A stretch of 64,000 nt of DNA from Actinomyces capricornis (lineage in GTDB: Bacteria; Actinomycetota; Actinomycetes; Actinomycetales; Actinomycetaceae): NCBI RefSeq assembly GCF_019974135.1, contig NZ_AP025017.1, positions 1,612,001 to 1,676,000 of the forward strand, in the 5' to 3' direction. Made by a program: the position numbers and the translations under genes. The notes below the pieces were generated by a model. It had not been told where the DNA came from. It saw only the letters and a program-made list of their open reading frames with translations, and did no database searches. This document shows positions 25,291 to 33,395 of this stretch, one piece after another (position 1 is the first letter of the stretch; each line of letters begins with the position of its first letter).

Positions 25291-25506
25291 GATGAGGCCT
25301 GGAGGTGGTCTGGAGGCCGGGAAGATGCGCAGCGACCCTGGCGGCTGGGGGCAGGGCGCCGCCGGCCCAGCCGCCAGGCTTCTCCTCGCGACCACCAACA
25401 AGGTGACGGGCTGGGCTTCGGGGATCGGGCACTGTCGGGTTGCCCCGACCTCTGCTCGCCAGGCAGCGGGATCGTGGAGGGGCGGCGGCCCCGGAAGGCT
25501 GAGGCC

Positions 25507-26382
25507 ATGAGAACAATGCAGCACAACGACCCCAGTGCCCGCGGCCGGTCAGGGCTCACCGCGACCGGCGCAGCCCCCGGTACCGCTCACCCCACCGGTC
25601 CAGTGCGGGCCCTCCCTGCACAGGGGCATGTGGAGCCCGCGCCTCCCAGTGGGCCACCCGCCGTCCAGGTGCGCGGCCTCACCCGGATTTACGAGGTGCC
25701 CGGGCGGGGCGACGCCCGCGTCCAGGCCCTCAACGGCGTCGACGTGGACCTGCCCGCCGGGACCTTCACCGCGATCGTCGGGGCCTCGGGCTCAGGGAAG
25801 TCCACCATGCTGCACTGCATGGCGGGCCTGGACCAGCCCACCACCGGGCGCATCACCCTGCTGGGCACCGCCCTGGCCGACCTGCGCCCGGCTGAGCGCG
25901 CCGCCTTCCGCGCCCGCCACGTGGGCTTCGTCTTCCAGGACTACAACCTCATCGCCTCCCTGAGCGCCGCCGAGAACGTCTCCATGCCCGCACGCCTGGC
26001 CGGCGCGCGGGTGGAGCGCACCCAGGCCCTGGCCGCCTTGGCCCGGGTGGGCCTGGAGCACCGCGCCGACCTCAAGCCCCACCAGCTCTCCGGCGGGGAG
26101 CGTCAGCGCGTGGCCATCGCCCGGGTCATGGCCTCGCGCCCCAGCCTGGTCTTCGCCGACGAGCCCACCGGGGCCCTGGACCTGGAGTCCGGCGGCGTCG
26201 TCCTGGACTGGCTCGGCCAGCTGGCCCGCCAGGGCGCGACCGTGGTCATGGTCACCCACGACGTCGAGGCCGCCTCCCGCGCCGACGCCGTCGCCGTCAT
26301 GAGCCGGGGGCGCCTGGCCGGCTGGAGCGACAGCCGCGACGCCCGCCGGATCGCCGAGCTCGTCCACGCCTCCCGGTCCTGA
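25507..26382 (+). CDS. MacB-type ABC transporter ATP-binding protein
   Basis: 291 residues from ATG 25507, preceded by GGAAGG and GAGG. After a disordered lead of about 50 residues the ATPase shows VRGLTRIYEVPG, Walker A GASGSGKSTMLHCMAGLDQP, Q-loop FVFQDYNLIASL, signature HQLSGGERQRVAIARVM, Walker B SLVFADEPTGALD and H-loop MVTHDVEAA. The DEPTGALD/LNGV pattern is that of the MacB/LolD/FtsE family, which powers extracytoplasmic mechanotransmission or lipid/peptide export rather than solute import. The cognate permease starts 9 bases downstream. Confidence 0.93.
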   Translation: MRTMQHNDPSARGRSGLTATGAAPGTAHPTGPVRALPAQGHVEPAPPSGPPAVQVRGLTRIYEVPGRGDARVQALNGVDVDLPAGTFTAIVGASGSGKSTMLHCMAGLDQPTTGRITLLGTALADLRPAERAAFRARHVGFVFQDYNLIASLSAAENVSMPARLAGARVERTQALAALARVGLEHRADLKPHQLSGGERQRVAIARVMASRPSLVFADEPTGALDLESGGVVLDWLGQLARQGATVVMVTHDVEAASRADAVAVMSRGRLAGWSDSRDARRIAELVHASRS

Positions 26383-26391
26383 GGAGCCACC

Positions 26392-27813
26392 ATGTCCGCA
26401 CTCTCAGCCCTCGTCGTCAAGGACATCCGCCACCACGCCCCCATCTGGGCCTGGTCCCTGCTGGTGGCCACCACCGGGGGCGCCTTCATTGGCGTGACCA
26501 TCATCTCCCTGCACAGTGCCGTCGCCTGGTCCCAGGGGCAGGACAACTCCGCCGAGCTGCTGCAGGCGGCCTCCCTCATCGGCAGCAACCTGGTGGGCTA
26601 CGCGGGGCTGACCACCGCCCTGGTCCTGGCCACCACCCTGGCGCTGACGGTCTCCGCCCAGCAGCGCTCCCACGCCCTGTGGAAGGTCCTGGGCGTGGCC
26701 CCGGCGCGCATCCGCACCGTCATCATCCGCCAGGTGGCCCTGGTGGGGGCGCTCGGCGGCACCCTCGGCGCTGCCCTGGCACCCGCCCTGGCCCGGCTCT
26801 ACCTCACCTCCTGGCGCGAGTTCGACCTCTACCCGGCCGACATGCCCGTGGCCATGCCCCTGTACGCCCCACCGCTGACGATCCTGCTGACCACGGCCTT
26901 CTGCGTGCTGGGAGGCCTGGGTGCGGCTCGGCGCGCGGCCTCCACCCCTGAGATGCAGGCCCTGCGCGAGGCGGCCTCCCCTCCCTCACGCACCCGCGCA
27001 TGGCAGTGGGCGATCGCGGGGCTCCTCATCGTCTCCGCCATCATGCTGCCGGTGATGGACCTCATCGACGCGGAGGCCCTGGGCGAGGGCGAGACCGGCA
27101 TGAGCCGGGCAGAGGAGCTGGCGATGATCGAGCAGATGCGCTCCCCGGCGGGCCGGGCCACCACCGGTGGGGCCATGGGGATGGTCCTGGCCCTGGCCGC
27201 CCTGTGCGTGCCGGCCTGGAGCCTGCGGCCTCTCCTATCGGCCTGGACCGCCCTGGTCCCGGCCAGGGGCGCGGCCTGGTTCGCGGCCCGCGCCAACGCC
27301 CTGCACCGCTCCACCCTGAGCCTGACCACCATCACCCCCTTCGCCATCGCCGTGGCCATGACCGGCACGGTCTACGCCACGGTGGGTGCGGGCCAGGCCC
27401 TGGGCGAGGCCGGGGGAGTCAGTGGCTTCCTGGCCATCGCCGTGCCCGTCTTCGTGGTCTCAGGGGTGGGAGGCGTGGCCAACATCGCCATGGTGGGGGC
27501 CTCCAGGCGCCAGGAGGCCGCGCTGCTGGGCGTCCTGGGCGCCACCGAGACCACTGCCATGCGCTCGACGGTGATCGAGGGCGCCATGTACGCCGTCACC
27601 GGGATCCTGTTCGGGCTGGGGGCGACCCTGGTCTCGGCCACGGCCGCCGCGCTCCACTCGGGCGGGGGAGGCGCCGCCTTCCTCGGGGCGCTCCCGCTGG
27701 GCACCCTGGGGCCGGTGGTCCTGGCCTGCTTGGCGCTGGCGGTGGCCACCACCTGGATCCCCGGCGCCGTGGACCGCCGTCCCGCCCTGGACCGGCTGCG
27801 CGAGCCGGTGTAG
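26392..27813 (+). CDS. FtsX-like ABC transporter permease
   Basis: 473 residues with about 8 transmembrane helices in two FtsX-like halves. Conserved blocks include SQQRSHALWKVLGVAPARIR in the first half (the R-x-E/H-x-A-x-L-x-x-G segment that contacts the ATPase) and SRRQEAALLGVLGATETTAM in the second. It is expressed from the same operon as the MacB-like ATPase. Such pairs without a nearby membrane-fusion protein are common in Gram-positive bacteria and often relate to bacitracin-type peptides or lipoprotein-linked substrates; the substrate here is unknown. A long perfect hairpin follows the stop codon. Confidence 0.9.
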   Translation: MSALSALVVKDIRHHAPIWAWSLLVATTGGAFIGVTIISLHSAVAWSQGQDNSAELLQAASLIGSNLVGYAGLTTALVLATTLALTVSAQQRSHALWKVLGVAPARIRTVIIRQVALVGALGGTLGAALAPALARLYLTSWREFDLYPADMPVAMPLYAPPLTILLTTAFCVLGGLGAARRAASTPEMQALREAASPPSRTRAWQWAIAGLLIVSAIMLPVMDLIDAEALGEGETGMSRAEELAMIEQMRSPAGRATTGGAMGMVLALAALCVPAWSLRPLLSAWTALVPARGAAWFAARANALHRSTLSLTTITPFAIAVAMTGTVYATVGAGQALGEAGGVSGFLAIAVPVFVVSGVGGVANIAMVGASRRQEAALLGVLGATETTAMRSTVIEGAMYAVTGILFGLGATLVSATAAALHSGGGGAAFLGALPLGTLGPVVLACLALAVATTWIPGAVDRRPALDRLREPV

Positions 27814-27830
27814 GGCGCGGCTCGCCCTTC

Positions 27831-27895
27831 ATCTCGTACCTTCGCCGTCGATCTCGTCCCTTCAACTGACGAGATCGACGGCGAAGGTACGAGAT
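27831..27895. repeat. 27-bp perfect inverted repeat between convergent genes
   Basis: The arm at 27831-27857, which begins ATCTCGTACCTTCGCC, pairs perfectly with 27869-27895 around an 11-base loop. It sits between two convergent genes and may act as a bidirectional terminator. Each arm starts and ends with ATCTCGT, so the element also contains short direct repeats. It shares a TCGTACYTTC core with the palindrome at 51396. Confidence 0.9.
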
Positions 27896-27929
27896 CGCGA
27901 GTGGAGGAGGGCCGGAGGTCCGGCGGAGG

Positions 27930-30440
27930 TCAAGGGGCGGCGTCCAGCAGCAGGCGCAGGAGGGCCGCAGCCCCGGCCTTGTCGAGGGGCTCGTTGTTGT
28001 TGCCGCACTTGGGGGACTGCACGCAGCTGGGGCAGCCTGAGGTGCAGCCGCAGTCCTCAATGGCGGCCAGGGTCGCTGCCAGCCATTGGGGTCCGGCGCG
28101 GAAGCCCCGCTCGGCGAAGCCGGCACCACCGGCATGGCCGTCGTGGATGAACACGGTGGGCTCGCCGGTCTGGGGGTGCGCCTGGGTTGACAGCCCGCCG
28201 ATGTCCCACCGGTCGCAGGTGGCCAGGAGGGGCAGCAGGCCGATCGAGGCGTGCTCGGCGGCATGCAGCGCCCCCGGCAGGACCGATGGCTCCAGCCCGG
28301 CCTCACGGCAGGCCTCCAGGGGGATGGTCCACCAGGCCGAGGCGGTGGGCAGGACGTGCTCGGGCATGTCCAGGGTATGGGAGGAGATGACCTCCATCCC
28401 CGGCAGGGCCATGCGCGTGTAGCCCGTGACCTGACTGGTGACCTCCACCGAGCCGAAGGACCAGCCCACCCCCGAGCCCCACTCCTGGTGCTCGCGCTCG
28501 GCCAGGATACGCACGCTGGAGTGGGAGCGGGCCCGCGTGCGGTAGCCCACGGCCGCCCGCGCGCGCACGAGGGCCGCCTCCTGGGTCAGCTCCTCGACGA
28601 CGAAGGTCCGCCCCTGGTGGATGTAGACCGCCCCGGGGTGGACCGTGGATTCCGCCGCCGCCCCGTCGACCGTGCCGACGACGGTGCCCGTGTCTGCCTC
28701 GACGACCGCCACCGGTCCTGGGCCCTCCCCGCGCAGGGAGGTCAGGTCCTGGGGGCGGCCGGGCAGGTGGGTGTTCCAGAACCAGCCCGCCGGGCGGCGC
28801 CGCAGGGCGCCACGCTGCTCGAGCTCAGCCAGCAGGGAGTCATCGGGCAGGCCGAACAGGGCCAGGTCCTCCTGCCGCAGGGGGGATTCGGAGGCGGCGG
28901 AGCACAGGTGCGGGGCGAGCACATAGGGGTTGGAGGGGTCGAAGACGGTGGCCTCCGGGGTGGCCAGGACTGCGCTCGGGTGGTGGACCAGGTAGGCGTC
29001 CAGGGGGTTGTCCGAGGCGATGAGCACGGCCAGGCCGCGGCCCCCGGCCCGCCCCGCCCGGCCGGCCTGCTGGTTGAGTGAGGCCCGGGTTCCCGGCCAG
29101 CCAGCGATGAGGACCGCGTCCAGACCGCTGACGTCGATGCCCAGCTCCAGGGCATTGGTGGTGGCCAGGCCGCGCAGGCGCCCGGCGCGCAGCGAGGCCT
29201 CCAGGGCCCGGCGCTCCTCGGGCAGGTAGCCGCCCCGGTAGGCGGCCACGGTGCCGACCAGCTCGGGGAAGGACAGGCCCAGGACTCGGCGCGCGTGCTC
29301 GGCCACCGCCTCGGCGCTGCGACGGGAGCGCACGAAGACGAGGCTGCGCGCCCCAGCGCCCAGCAGGTCCACGAGCAGCTCGGAGGCCTCGACGACCGCC
29401 GAGCGGCGGGCAGAGGGATAGGCCGAGGGGTCATCCTCGGGAGCGGGTCCGGGGGTGGCCTCAGGAGCGGGGTCCTGCATCATCCACGGGTCGCGCAGCG
29501 CCGGCTGCCACAGGGCCAGGGTCCGCTCCCCGGCGGGGGCGCCGTCCTGGGTGACCGCGGCGACGTCGTCGGCCCCCACCCCGATGAGGCGGGCCGCAGT
29601 CAGGGCCGGCTCGGCCGCCGTCGCCGAGGCGCACAGCACCGTGGGGCCCGGGCCGCGCTGCAGGCGGCGGGCCAGGCGCAGCAGGCGGCGCAGCACCAGG
29701 GCGACGTGGGCGCCGAGCACGCCCCGGTAGGCGTGGCACTCATCGACCACCACGTAGCGCAGGCCGCGCAGCAGGCGGGCCCACCGCTCGTGGCCCGGCA
29801 GCAGGGAGAAGTGGAGGAAGTCGGGGTTGGTCAGCACGATATCGGCGTGGGCGCGCACCCAGTCCCGCTCGGGCAGGGGAGTGTCCCCGTCGCAGGTGCC
29901 GGTGCGCACCGTGCGCAGGGAGCCCGCGGGGGTGCCGGCCTCGCGCTGGAGGGCCTCCAGTTCGTCGACCAGACGGGACAGGGCGGCGTCCTGGCCGGCG
30001 GCCAGGGCCTTGGTGGGGGCCAGGTAGAGGGCGGTGGGGCGGCGGGCGCCGAGGCCGGAGCGGGTCGGGCGCGCTCGCGGGCCGGCGGAGGGCTGCCGTG
30101 GGGCGGCCGTGGCGGCGGGTGAGGAGTTGGGGTCCTGGGCGACGAGGATGTCGGAGACGACGGGGAGCCAGGCGGCCAGGGACTTGCCTGAGCCGGTGCC
30201 GGTGGCCAGGACCGTGTGCTGCCCGGCGTGGAGGGTGTGGGCGGCGTGGGCCTGGTGGGTCCAGGGGCGGGTGATGCCCTGGCGGGCGTAGGCCTCGATG
30301 AGGCGGGGGTCGGCCCAGGCGGGCCAGTCGGCCTGCCGGCCCGGGCGGGAGGGGCTGTGCTCCAGGTGGATCAGGCGCCCGTCCCGGCCCCCGATGGAGG
30401 TCAGGAGCTCGGTGAGATCGCGGCTGGGCGGGTGGGGCAC
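27930..30440 (-). CDS. DEAD/DEAH-box helicase with DUF1998/MZB zinc domain (MrfA-like)
   Basis: 836 residues. SF2 motifs: I ATGTGSGKSLAAWLPV, II VVDECHAYRG, and helicase C with TTNALELGIDVSGLDAVLIA and QQAGRAGRAG. The C-terminal MZB/DUF1998 domain ends with a four-cysteine cluster, CGCTSGCPSCVQSPKCGNNN. This matches B. subtilis MrfA (YprA), which with the exonuclease MrfB repairs mitomycin C-type DNA damage, and the actinobacterial homologue near topA (Rv3649). No MrfB-like gene is visible nearby. GTG 30440 is 6 bases after CACACT, suggesting a leaderless start. Confidence 0.92.
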   Translation of the reverse strand: MPHPPSRDLTELLTSIGGRDGRLIHLEHSPSRPGRQADWPAWADPRLIEAYARQGITRPWTHQAHAAHTLHAGQHTVLATGTGSGKSLAAWLPVVSDILVAQDPNSSPAATAAPRQPSAGPRARPTRSGLGARRPTALYLAPTKALAAGQDAALSRLVDELEALQREAGTPAGSLRTVRTGTCDGDTPLPERDWVRAHADIVLTNPDFLHFSLLPGHERWARLLRGLRYVVVDECHAYRGVLGAHVALVLRRLLRLARRLQRGPGPTVLCASATAAEPALTAARLIGVGADDVAAVTQDGAPAGERTLALWQPALRDPWMMQDPAPEATPGPAPEDDPSAYPSARRSAVVEASELLVDLLGAGARSLVFVRSRRSAEAVAEHARRVLGLSFPELVGTVAAYRGGYLPEERRALEASLRAGRLRGLATTNALELGIDVSGLDAVLIAGWPGTRASLNQQAGRAGRAGGRGLAVLIASDNPLDAYLVHHPSAVLATPEATVFDPSNPYVLAPHLCSAASESPLRQEDLALFGLPDDSLLAELEQRGALRRRPAGWFWNTHLPGRPQDLTSLRGEGPGPVAVVEADTGTVVGTVDGAAAESTVHPGAVYIHQGRTFVVEELTQEAALVRARAAVGYRTRARSHSSVRILAEREHQEWGSGVGWSFGSVEVTSQVTGYTRMALPGMEVISSHTLDMPEHVLPTASAWWTIPLEACREAGLEPSVLPGALHAAEHASIGLLPLLATCDRWDIGGLSTQAHPQTGEPTVFIHDGHAGGAGFAERGFRAGPQWLAATLAAIEDCGCTSGCPSCVQSPKCGNNNEPLDKAGAAALLRLLLDAAP

Positions 30441-30446
30441 CGGGCC

Positions 30447-30452
30447 AGTGTG
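30447..30452 (-). promoter_or_regulatory. -10-like CACACT for the MrfA-like gene
   Basis: CACACT, six bases, then GTG on the minus strand. The divergent antitoxin gene has the identical hexamer and spacing (30500-30505, ATG 30512), so the two promoters mirror each other across about 45 bp. Confidence 0.4.
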
Positions 30453-30511
30453 CCCCAGGGGCGCGGTTCAGGGGGATGGTGATCAGTGCCCCCGCCTGGC
30501 ACACTGCTGCG

Positions 30512-30799
30512 ATGCCTAGCATGACGACGATCAAGGTGCAGGCCAGTACCCGGGACGGTGTGCGGGCCCTGGCTGAGCGCCAGGGCATGGACATGGACGC
30601 CGCCATCCGCTGGATGACCGCCCTGGCCGAGCGCGAGCTGCACTTCGCCGAGCTCGAGGCCGCCATGGCTGCGAACCCGCCGGATGAGTCCTACCTCGCC
30701 GAGCTCGCGGACTGGGAGTCGGAGGCGTGGAGTGGCGTGGAGCTGAGCGCGCTGGCGGCACTTCCCCGGGAGGGTGCGAGTGCGGCGCGTGGTGAGTGA
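30512..30799 (+). CDS. MazE-like antitoxin (ribbon-helix-helix type)
   Basis: About 95 residues. It begins MPSMTTIKVQASTRDGVRAL, a typical N-terminal strand plus helix of RHH-type antitoxins, continues ALAERQGMDMDAAIRWMTAL, and has an acidic, extended C-terminal half (ELHFAELEAAMAANPPDESY) suited to wrapping a MazF toxin. I chose ATG 30512 because CACACT lies exactly 6 bases upstream; a Met three codons later is equally possible. It overlaps the toxin gene by four bases (GTGA), the usual antitoxin-first coupling. In type II systems the complex represses its own promoter. Confidence 0.78.
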   Translation: MPSMTTIKVQASTRDGVRALAERQGMDMDAAIRWMTALAERELHFAELEAAMAANPPDESYLAELADWESEAWSGVELSALAALPREGASAARGE

Positions 30800-31104
30800 G
30801 CACCCCACCAGACCGGTCCATCGGGCATGAGCGGGCCGGACGGCGCCCAGTACTGATCGTCTCCAATGCTCGCTACAACGAGGCCGTGACGACCCTGGTC
30901 ATCACCGTCCCGATCATCTCCGTGGATCGCAGGTGGCCCAATCATGTGCGGATTCCCGGTGGTGCTGGTCTGCTGAGCGATTCCTTCGCCATGACCGAGC
31001 AGGTCAGGACGATCTCCCGTCGGCGCCTGCTGGAGCGGATCGCTGCAGTGGACGGCGCCGTGCTCGACGACGTCCTCCGCTGGGTGCGCGATTGGACTGG
31101 CTGA
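30796..31104 (+). CDS. MazF/PemK-like endoribonuclease toxin, N-terminally short
   Basis: 102 residues. SIGHERAGRRPVLIVSNARYN and VITVPIISVDRRWPNHVRI match MazF strands that carry the catalytic Arg (RRPV) and Thr (VITVP). RTISRRRLLERIAAVDGAVL matches the C-terminal helices. The expected first strand (about ten residues with R-G-E/D-I/V-W) before GHE is absent: the frame opens directly at GTG 30796 after an in-frame stop. The gene may therefore be a short active variant or a decaying toxin. Confidence 0.75.
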   Translation: MSTPPDRSIGHERAGRRPVLIVSNARYNEAVTTLVITVPIISVDRRWPNHVRIPGGAGLLSDSFAMTEQVRTISRRRLLERIAAVDGAVLDDVLRWVRDWTG

Positions 31105-31181
31105 ATTTTCCCGCGGCGCCCGGTGCGGATGTACAGAGGGCCCGGCGTCCCCGGCGGTGGCCTGCCTGTGGCCATGGGGTC

Positions 31182-31907
31182 TCATGATTCGTCGTTCTGT
31201 GTGTCGCTGTGTGCGCTGTTGGTGGCGGGGTCCTGTGGTGGGGTGGGGGTGGGGCTGTTGGGGGTGGTGGTCAGGTCGGTCAGGGTGGTGGGGGTGTTTC
31301 CGGGCAGGCCGGGGATGGGTTGGTCTTGGCAGACCCAGGGGGTCATGGAGGTAGCGAGATTGATGAGGTTGGTGCGCACATCACCGACAGTATTACTGTT
31401 GCCGAAGACGGAGGTGACGACGTAGTAGTCGCCGCAGGTGAAGGAGGCGGCGCCTCCGCCGTTGTCGGTCAGGGTGATGATGCCCTCGCCCTCGACCCCC
31501 TCAACACTGAAGGGCTCCTCCTTCGAGCCCCGATATGCACCAACCTCATCCAGGGGAATCCAGCTTGGGTCCGGTACCTTACCGAAAACAGCTAAAACCA
31601 TATAGGAACTCTGAGTGTAGTCTTCGGCGCGGGCTTTGCATTCGAGTCTTCTGACGAACCAACTATCTTGATAATAGATGTTCTGTTGGAATTTCGCCTC
31701 TCCATCGATGATAGTATTGACGGAACTGTCGGGCACTCCGGGGCAGGTGAAGGTCTCAGCGTCGGCGTTGATGCTGGCAGGTGCCGGTGTCGGTGCCGGT
31801 TCCGGATTTTTGGACAAGAAAGAGCATGAGCTCGTTGTTATGGCCAGTGCAGTAGCGAGAGTGCTGACCGCGATTCTATGGAATGATATATGTGCCATAA
31901 GGATCAT
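31182..31907 (-). CDS. Orphan secreted lipoprotein, function unknown
   Basis: Up to 241 residues. A signal peptide with lipobox (ALAITTSSC) makes it a predicted surface lipoprotein; the mature part starts with a Pro/Ala linker. It has several Cys (TFTCPGV, RLECKAR, SFTCGDYY, PWVCQDQP) likely forming two disulfides, and ends in a Thr/Pro-rich tail. I do not recognise the domain. Two starts are possible (MILMAH or MAHIS, 9 bases apart). Base composition falls well below the surroundings, suggesting acquisition. It is convergent with the MazF-like gene. Confidence 0.75.
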   Translation of the reverse strand: MILMAHISFHRIAVSTLATALAITTSSCSFLSKNPEPAPTPAPASINADAETFTCPGVPDSSVNTIIDGEAKFQQNIYYQDSWFVRRLECKARAEDYTQSSYMVLAVFGKVPDPSWIPLDEVGAYRGSKEEPFSVEGVEGEGIITLTDNGGGAASFTCGDYYVVTSVFGNSNTVGDVRTNLINLATSMTPWVCQDQPIPGLPGNTPTTLTDLTTTPNSPTPTPPQDPATNSAHSDTQNDES

Positions 31908-32405
31908 GTCTCCAGGGATCTGTAATCACTCGGACCAAATACCTGTTCGTGACAAACCTACCGTACTCCTGTGACCTGCACCAGGAGTATGTCAGGTAAT
32001 GGGACCGCTGGCGTCGGCAGGGAGGGCAAGGAGCCCAGGCGACGCGCACTGGCGCGGATGGCCGCGCCTCAGGCGGATCAGCGACCCTTGGCCAGGGCCG
32101 CGGAGGCGAGGGCTCCACTGAGGATCGCCATCAAAGCGGAGTCCCGCAGCAGGATCGAGCGCCCGAGTGTCACATCAGCCCCCAGAGCAGCAGCCACGGT
32201 GAGAGCACCGGGATGACAACCATGCCGATAGCGCTTGGAAGCGCGACGAAGGGGAGAACAGCCGGGCGCTGTTCGGTGGCCCACCTCCGGGCCCTCCCTG
32301 CGGGTATAGCGGAGGGCGCCCAGGAACGCCTGGGGGATATGGCAGGGCCAGGACAAGGTCCACATCCTGGTGGCCTCCCCGGCGCGACCGCTCGGGGCCC
32401 CCGAT
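31908..32405. other. 498-bp region with a possible membrane-protein remnant, otherwise empty
   Basis: No intact gene. On the minus strand, two short overlapping frames at about 32090-32270 encode hydrophobic peptides (SAIGMVVIPVLSPWLLLWGLM ends at a stop, and GTG in ATGTGA opens a frame with LRDSALMAILSGALASAALA). They look like fragments of a membrane protein or two tiny coupled peptides. The left side is the AT-rich promoter zone of the lipoprotein. Confidence 0.35.
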
Positions 32406-33383
32406 TCAGGCCGGGCGCAGGGTGAGCAGCGCGGCCTGGGGCGGGCAGGCGATGCGCACCGGCGTGAAGGGGCTCGTGCCCAAGCCCGCCGAGACATGCA
32501 GGAACATGCCGGGCGTGCCCGCCCCAGCGCCGTCGGGCCACCGGGACAGGCCCGAGGCGCGCCCCGTGTCCAGATCGCAGTTGGTCACCAGCGCCCCATA
32601 GCCCGGAACGCACAACTGCCCCCCGTGGGTGTGGCCCGCGAAGGCCACATCGACGCCGTCGGCCACCATCGCATCGAGCACCCTGCGGTAGGGGGCGTGC
32701 AGCAGGCCCAGGCGCAGCGTCCGATCCGAGGCGTCCCGCACCGAGGGCAGCGCCGCCGCCAGGGAGCCGGCCTGCACGGGCTGCGCCGCGGGGAAGCGGT
32801 CCCGGTCCACATGGGGATCATCGACCCCCACCAGCTCGATGCGCCGTCCCCGCACTGCCAGGACGTCCCGCCTGTTCGTCAGATCCGCCCATCCGCCGCG
32901 GGCCTGCAGATCGCGCACCTCCTCCCACGGCAGGGCCTCGATCCGCGCCTCCCGATCAGGGTCGTTCGCCGTGCGCGGGTCGCGCAGCAGGTAGCGCGAG
33001 GGCAGCTTGAACACCGTGGAGCGGTAGTCGTGATCCCCCATGACGAAGGCGCCCGGAAGATCCAGGAAGGGCTCCAGTGCACGGTGAAGCGGCTCCAGGC
33101 CCGAGGCCAGGGAGAGATTGTCCCCCGTGTTGATGACGACGTCGGGACGGTGCTCCGCCAAGTCGCGGACCCACTCCACCAGCCACTCGGTGCGGTCGGT
33201 CAGGTGCAGGTCCGACAGGTGCAGGATGGTCAGGGGCTCCTCCCCGCGCGCCAGGACCGGGACATCGATCCGGCGCAGGACGGGGCGGCGGGCCTCGATG
33301 AGGCTGTAGGCCAGCACTGCCGAGCCCAGGACGGCGGTCGTACCCAGGGCGCCCAGAGCGGCCCTGGCCAGGGAACGAGGCAT
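32406..33383 (-). CDS. Membrane-anchored metallophosphoesterase
   Basis: 325 residues. An N-terminal transmembrane anchor (ALGALGTTAVLGSAVLAYSL) precedes a calcineurin-like phosphoesterase with metal motifs ILHLSDLHL (DxH), VVINTGDNLS (GDN), FVMGDHDYRS (position of the usual GNHD/GSND) and VAFAGHTHGGQLC (GHTH). It is the actinobacterial homologue usually next to ponA2 (Rv3683 type). The substrate is unknown; YkuE-like lipid or nucleotide phosphatases are relatives. Asp in place of Asn in the third motif is unusual. It lies 12 bases downstream of the penicillin-binding protein gene and is probably co-transcribed. Confidence 0.92.
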   Translation of the reverse strand: MPRSLARAALGALGTTAVLGSAVLAYSLIEARRPVLRRIDVPVLARGEEPLTILHLSDLHLTDRTEWLVEWVRDLAEHRPDVVINTGDNLSLASGLEPLHRALEPFLDLPGAFVMGDHDYRSTVFKLPSRYLLRDPRTANDPDREARIEALPWEEVRDLQARGGWADLTNRRDVLAVRGRRIELVGVDDPHVDRDRFPAAQPVQAGSLAAALPSVRDASDRTLRLGLLHAPYRRVLDAMVADGVDVAFAGHTHGGQLCVPGYGALVTNCDLDTGRASGLSRWPDGAGAGTPGMFLHVSAGLGTSPFTPVRIACPPQAALLTLRPA

Positions 33384-33395
33384 GGAGCAGCCCGC

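Larger units (their letters stand above)
25024..25506. other. 483-bp divergent intergenic region with a dispersed repeat element
   Basis: No supported gene. It holds the exporter promoter at the left, a repeat element at 25214-25290 shared with 53122-53215, and GC-rich sequence without recognisable features up to the MacB-like ATPase gene. Open frames continuing into that ATPase gene lack a start signal or family match here. Confidence 0.55.

Noticed and set aside
25174..25506. N-terminal extension of the MacB-like ATPase by 111 codons
   Set aside because: It would cross the dispersed repeat element and lacks a family match, while ATG 25507 has a good ribosome site.
31971..32216. Small plus-strand frame of 81 codons
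   Set aside because: Arg/Ala-rich, no ribosome site, no domain, and overlaps minus-strand hydrophobic frames that look more protein-like.
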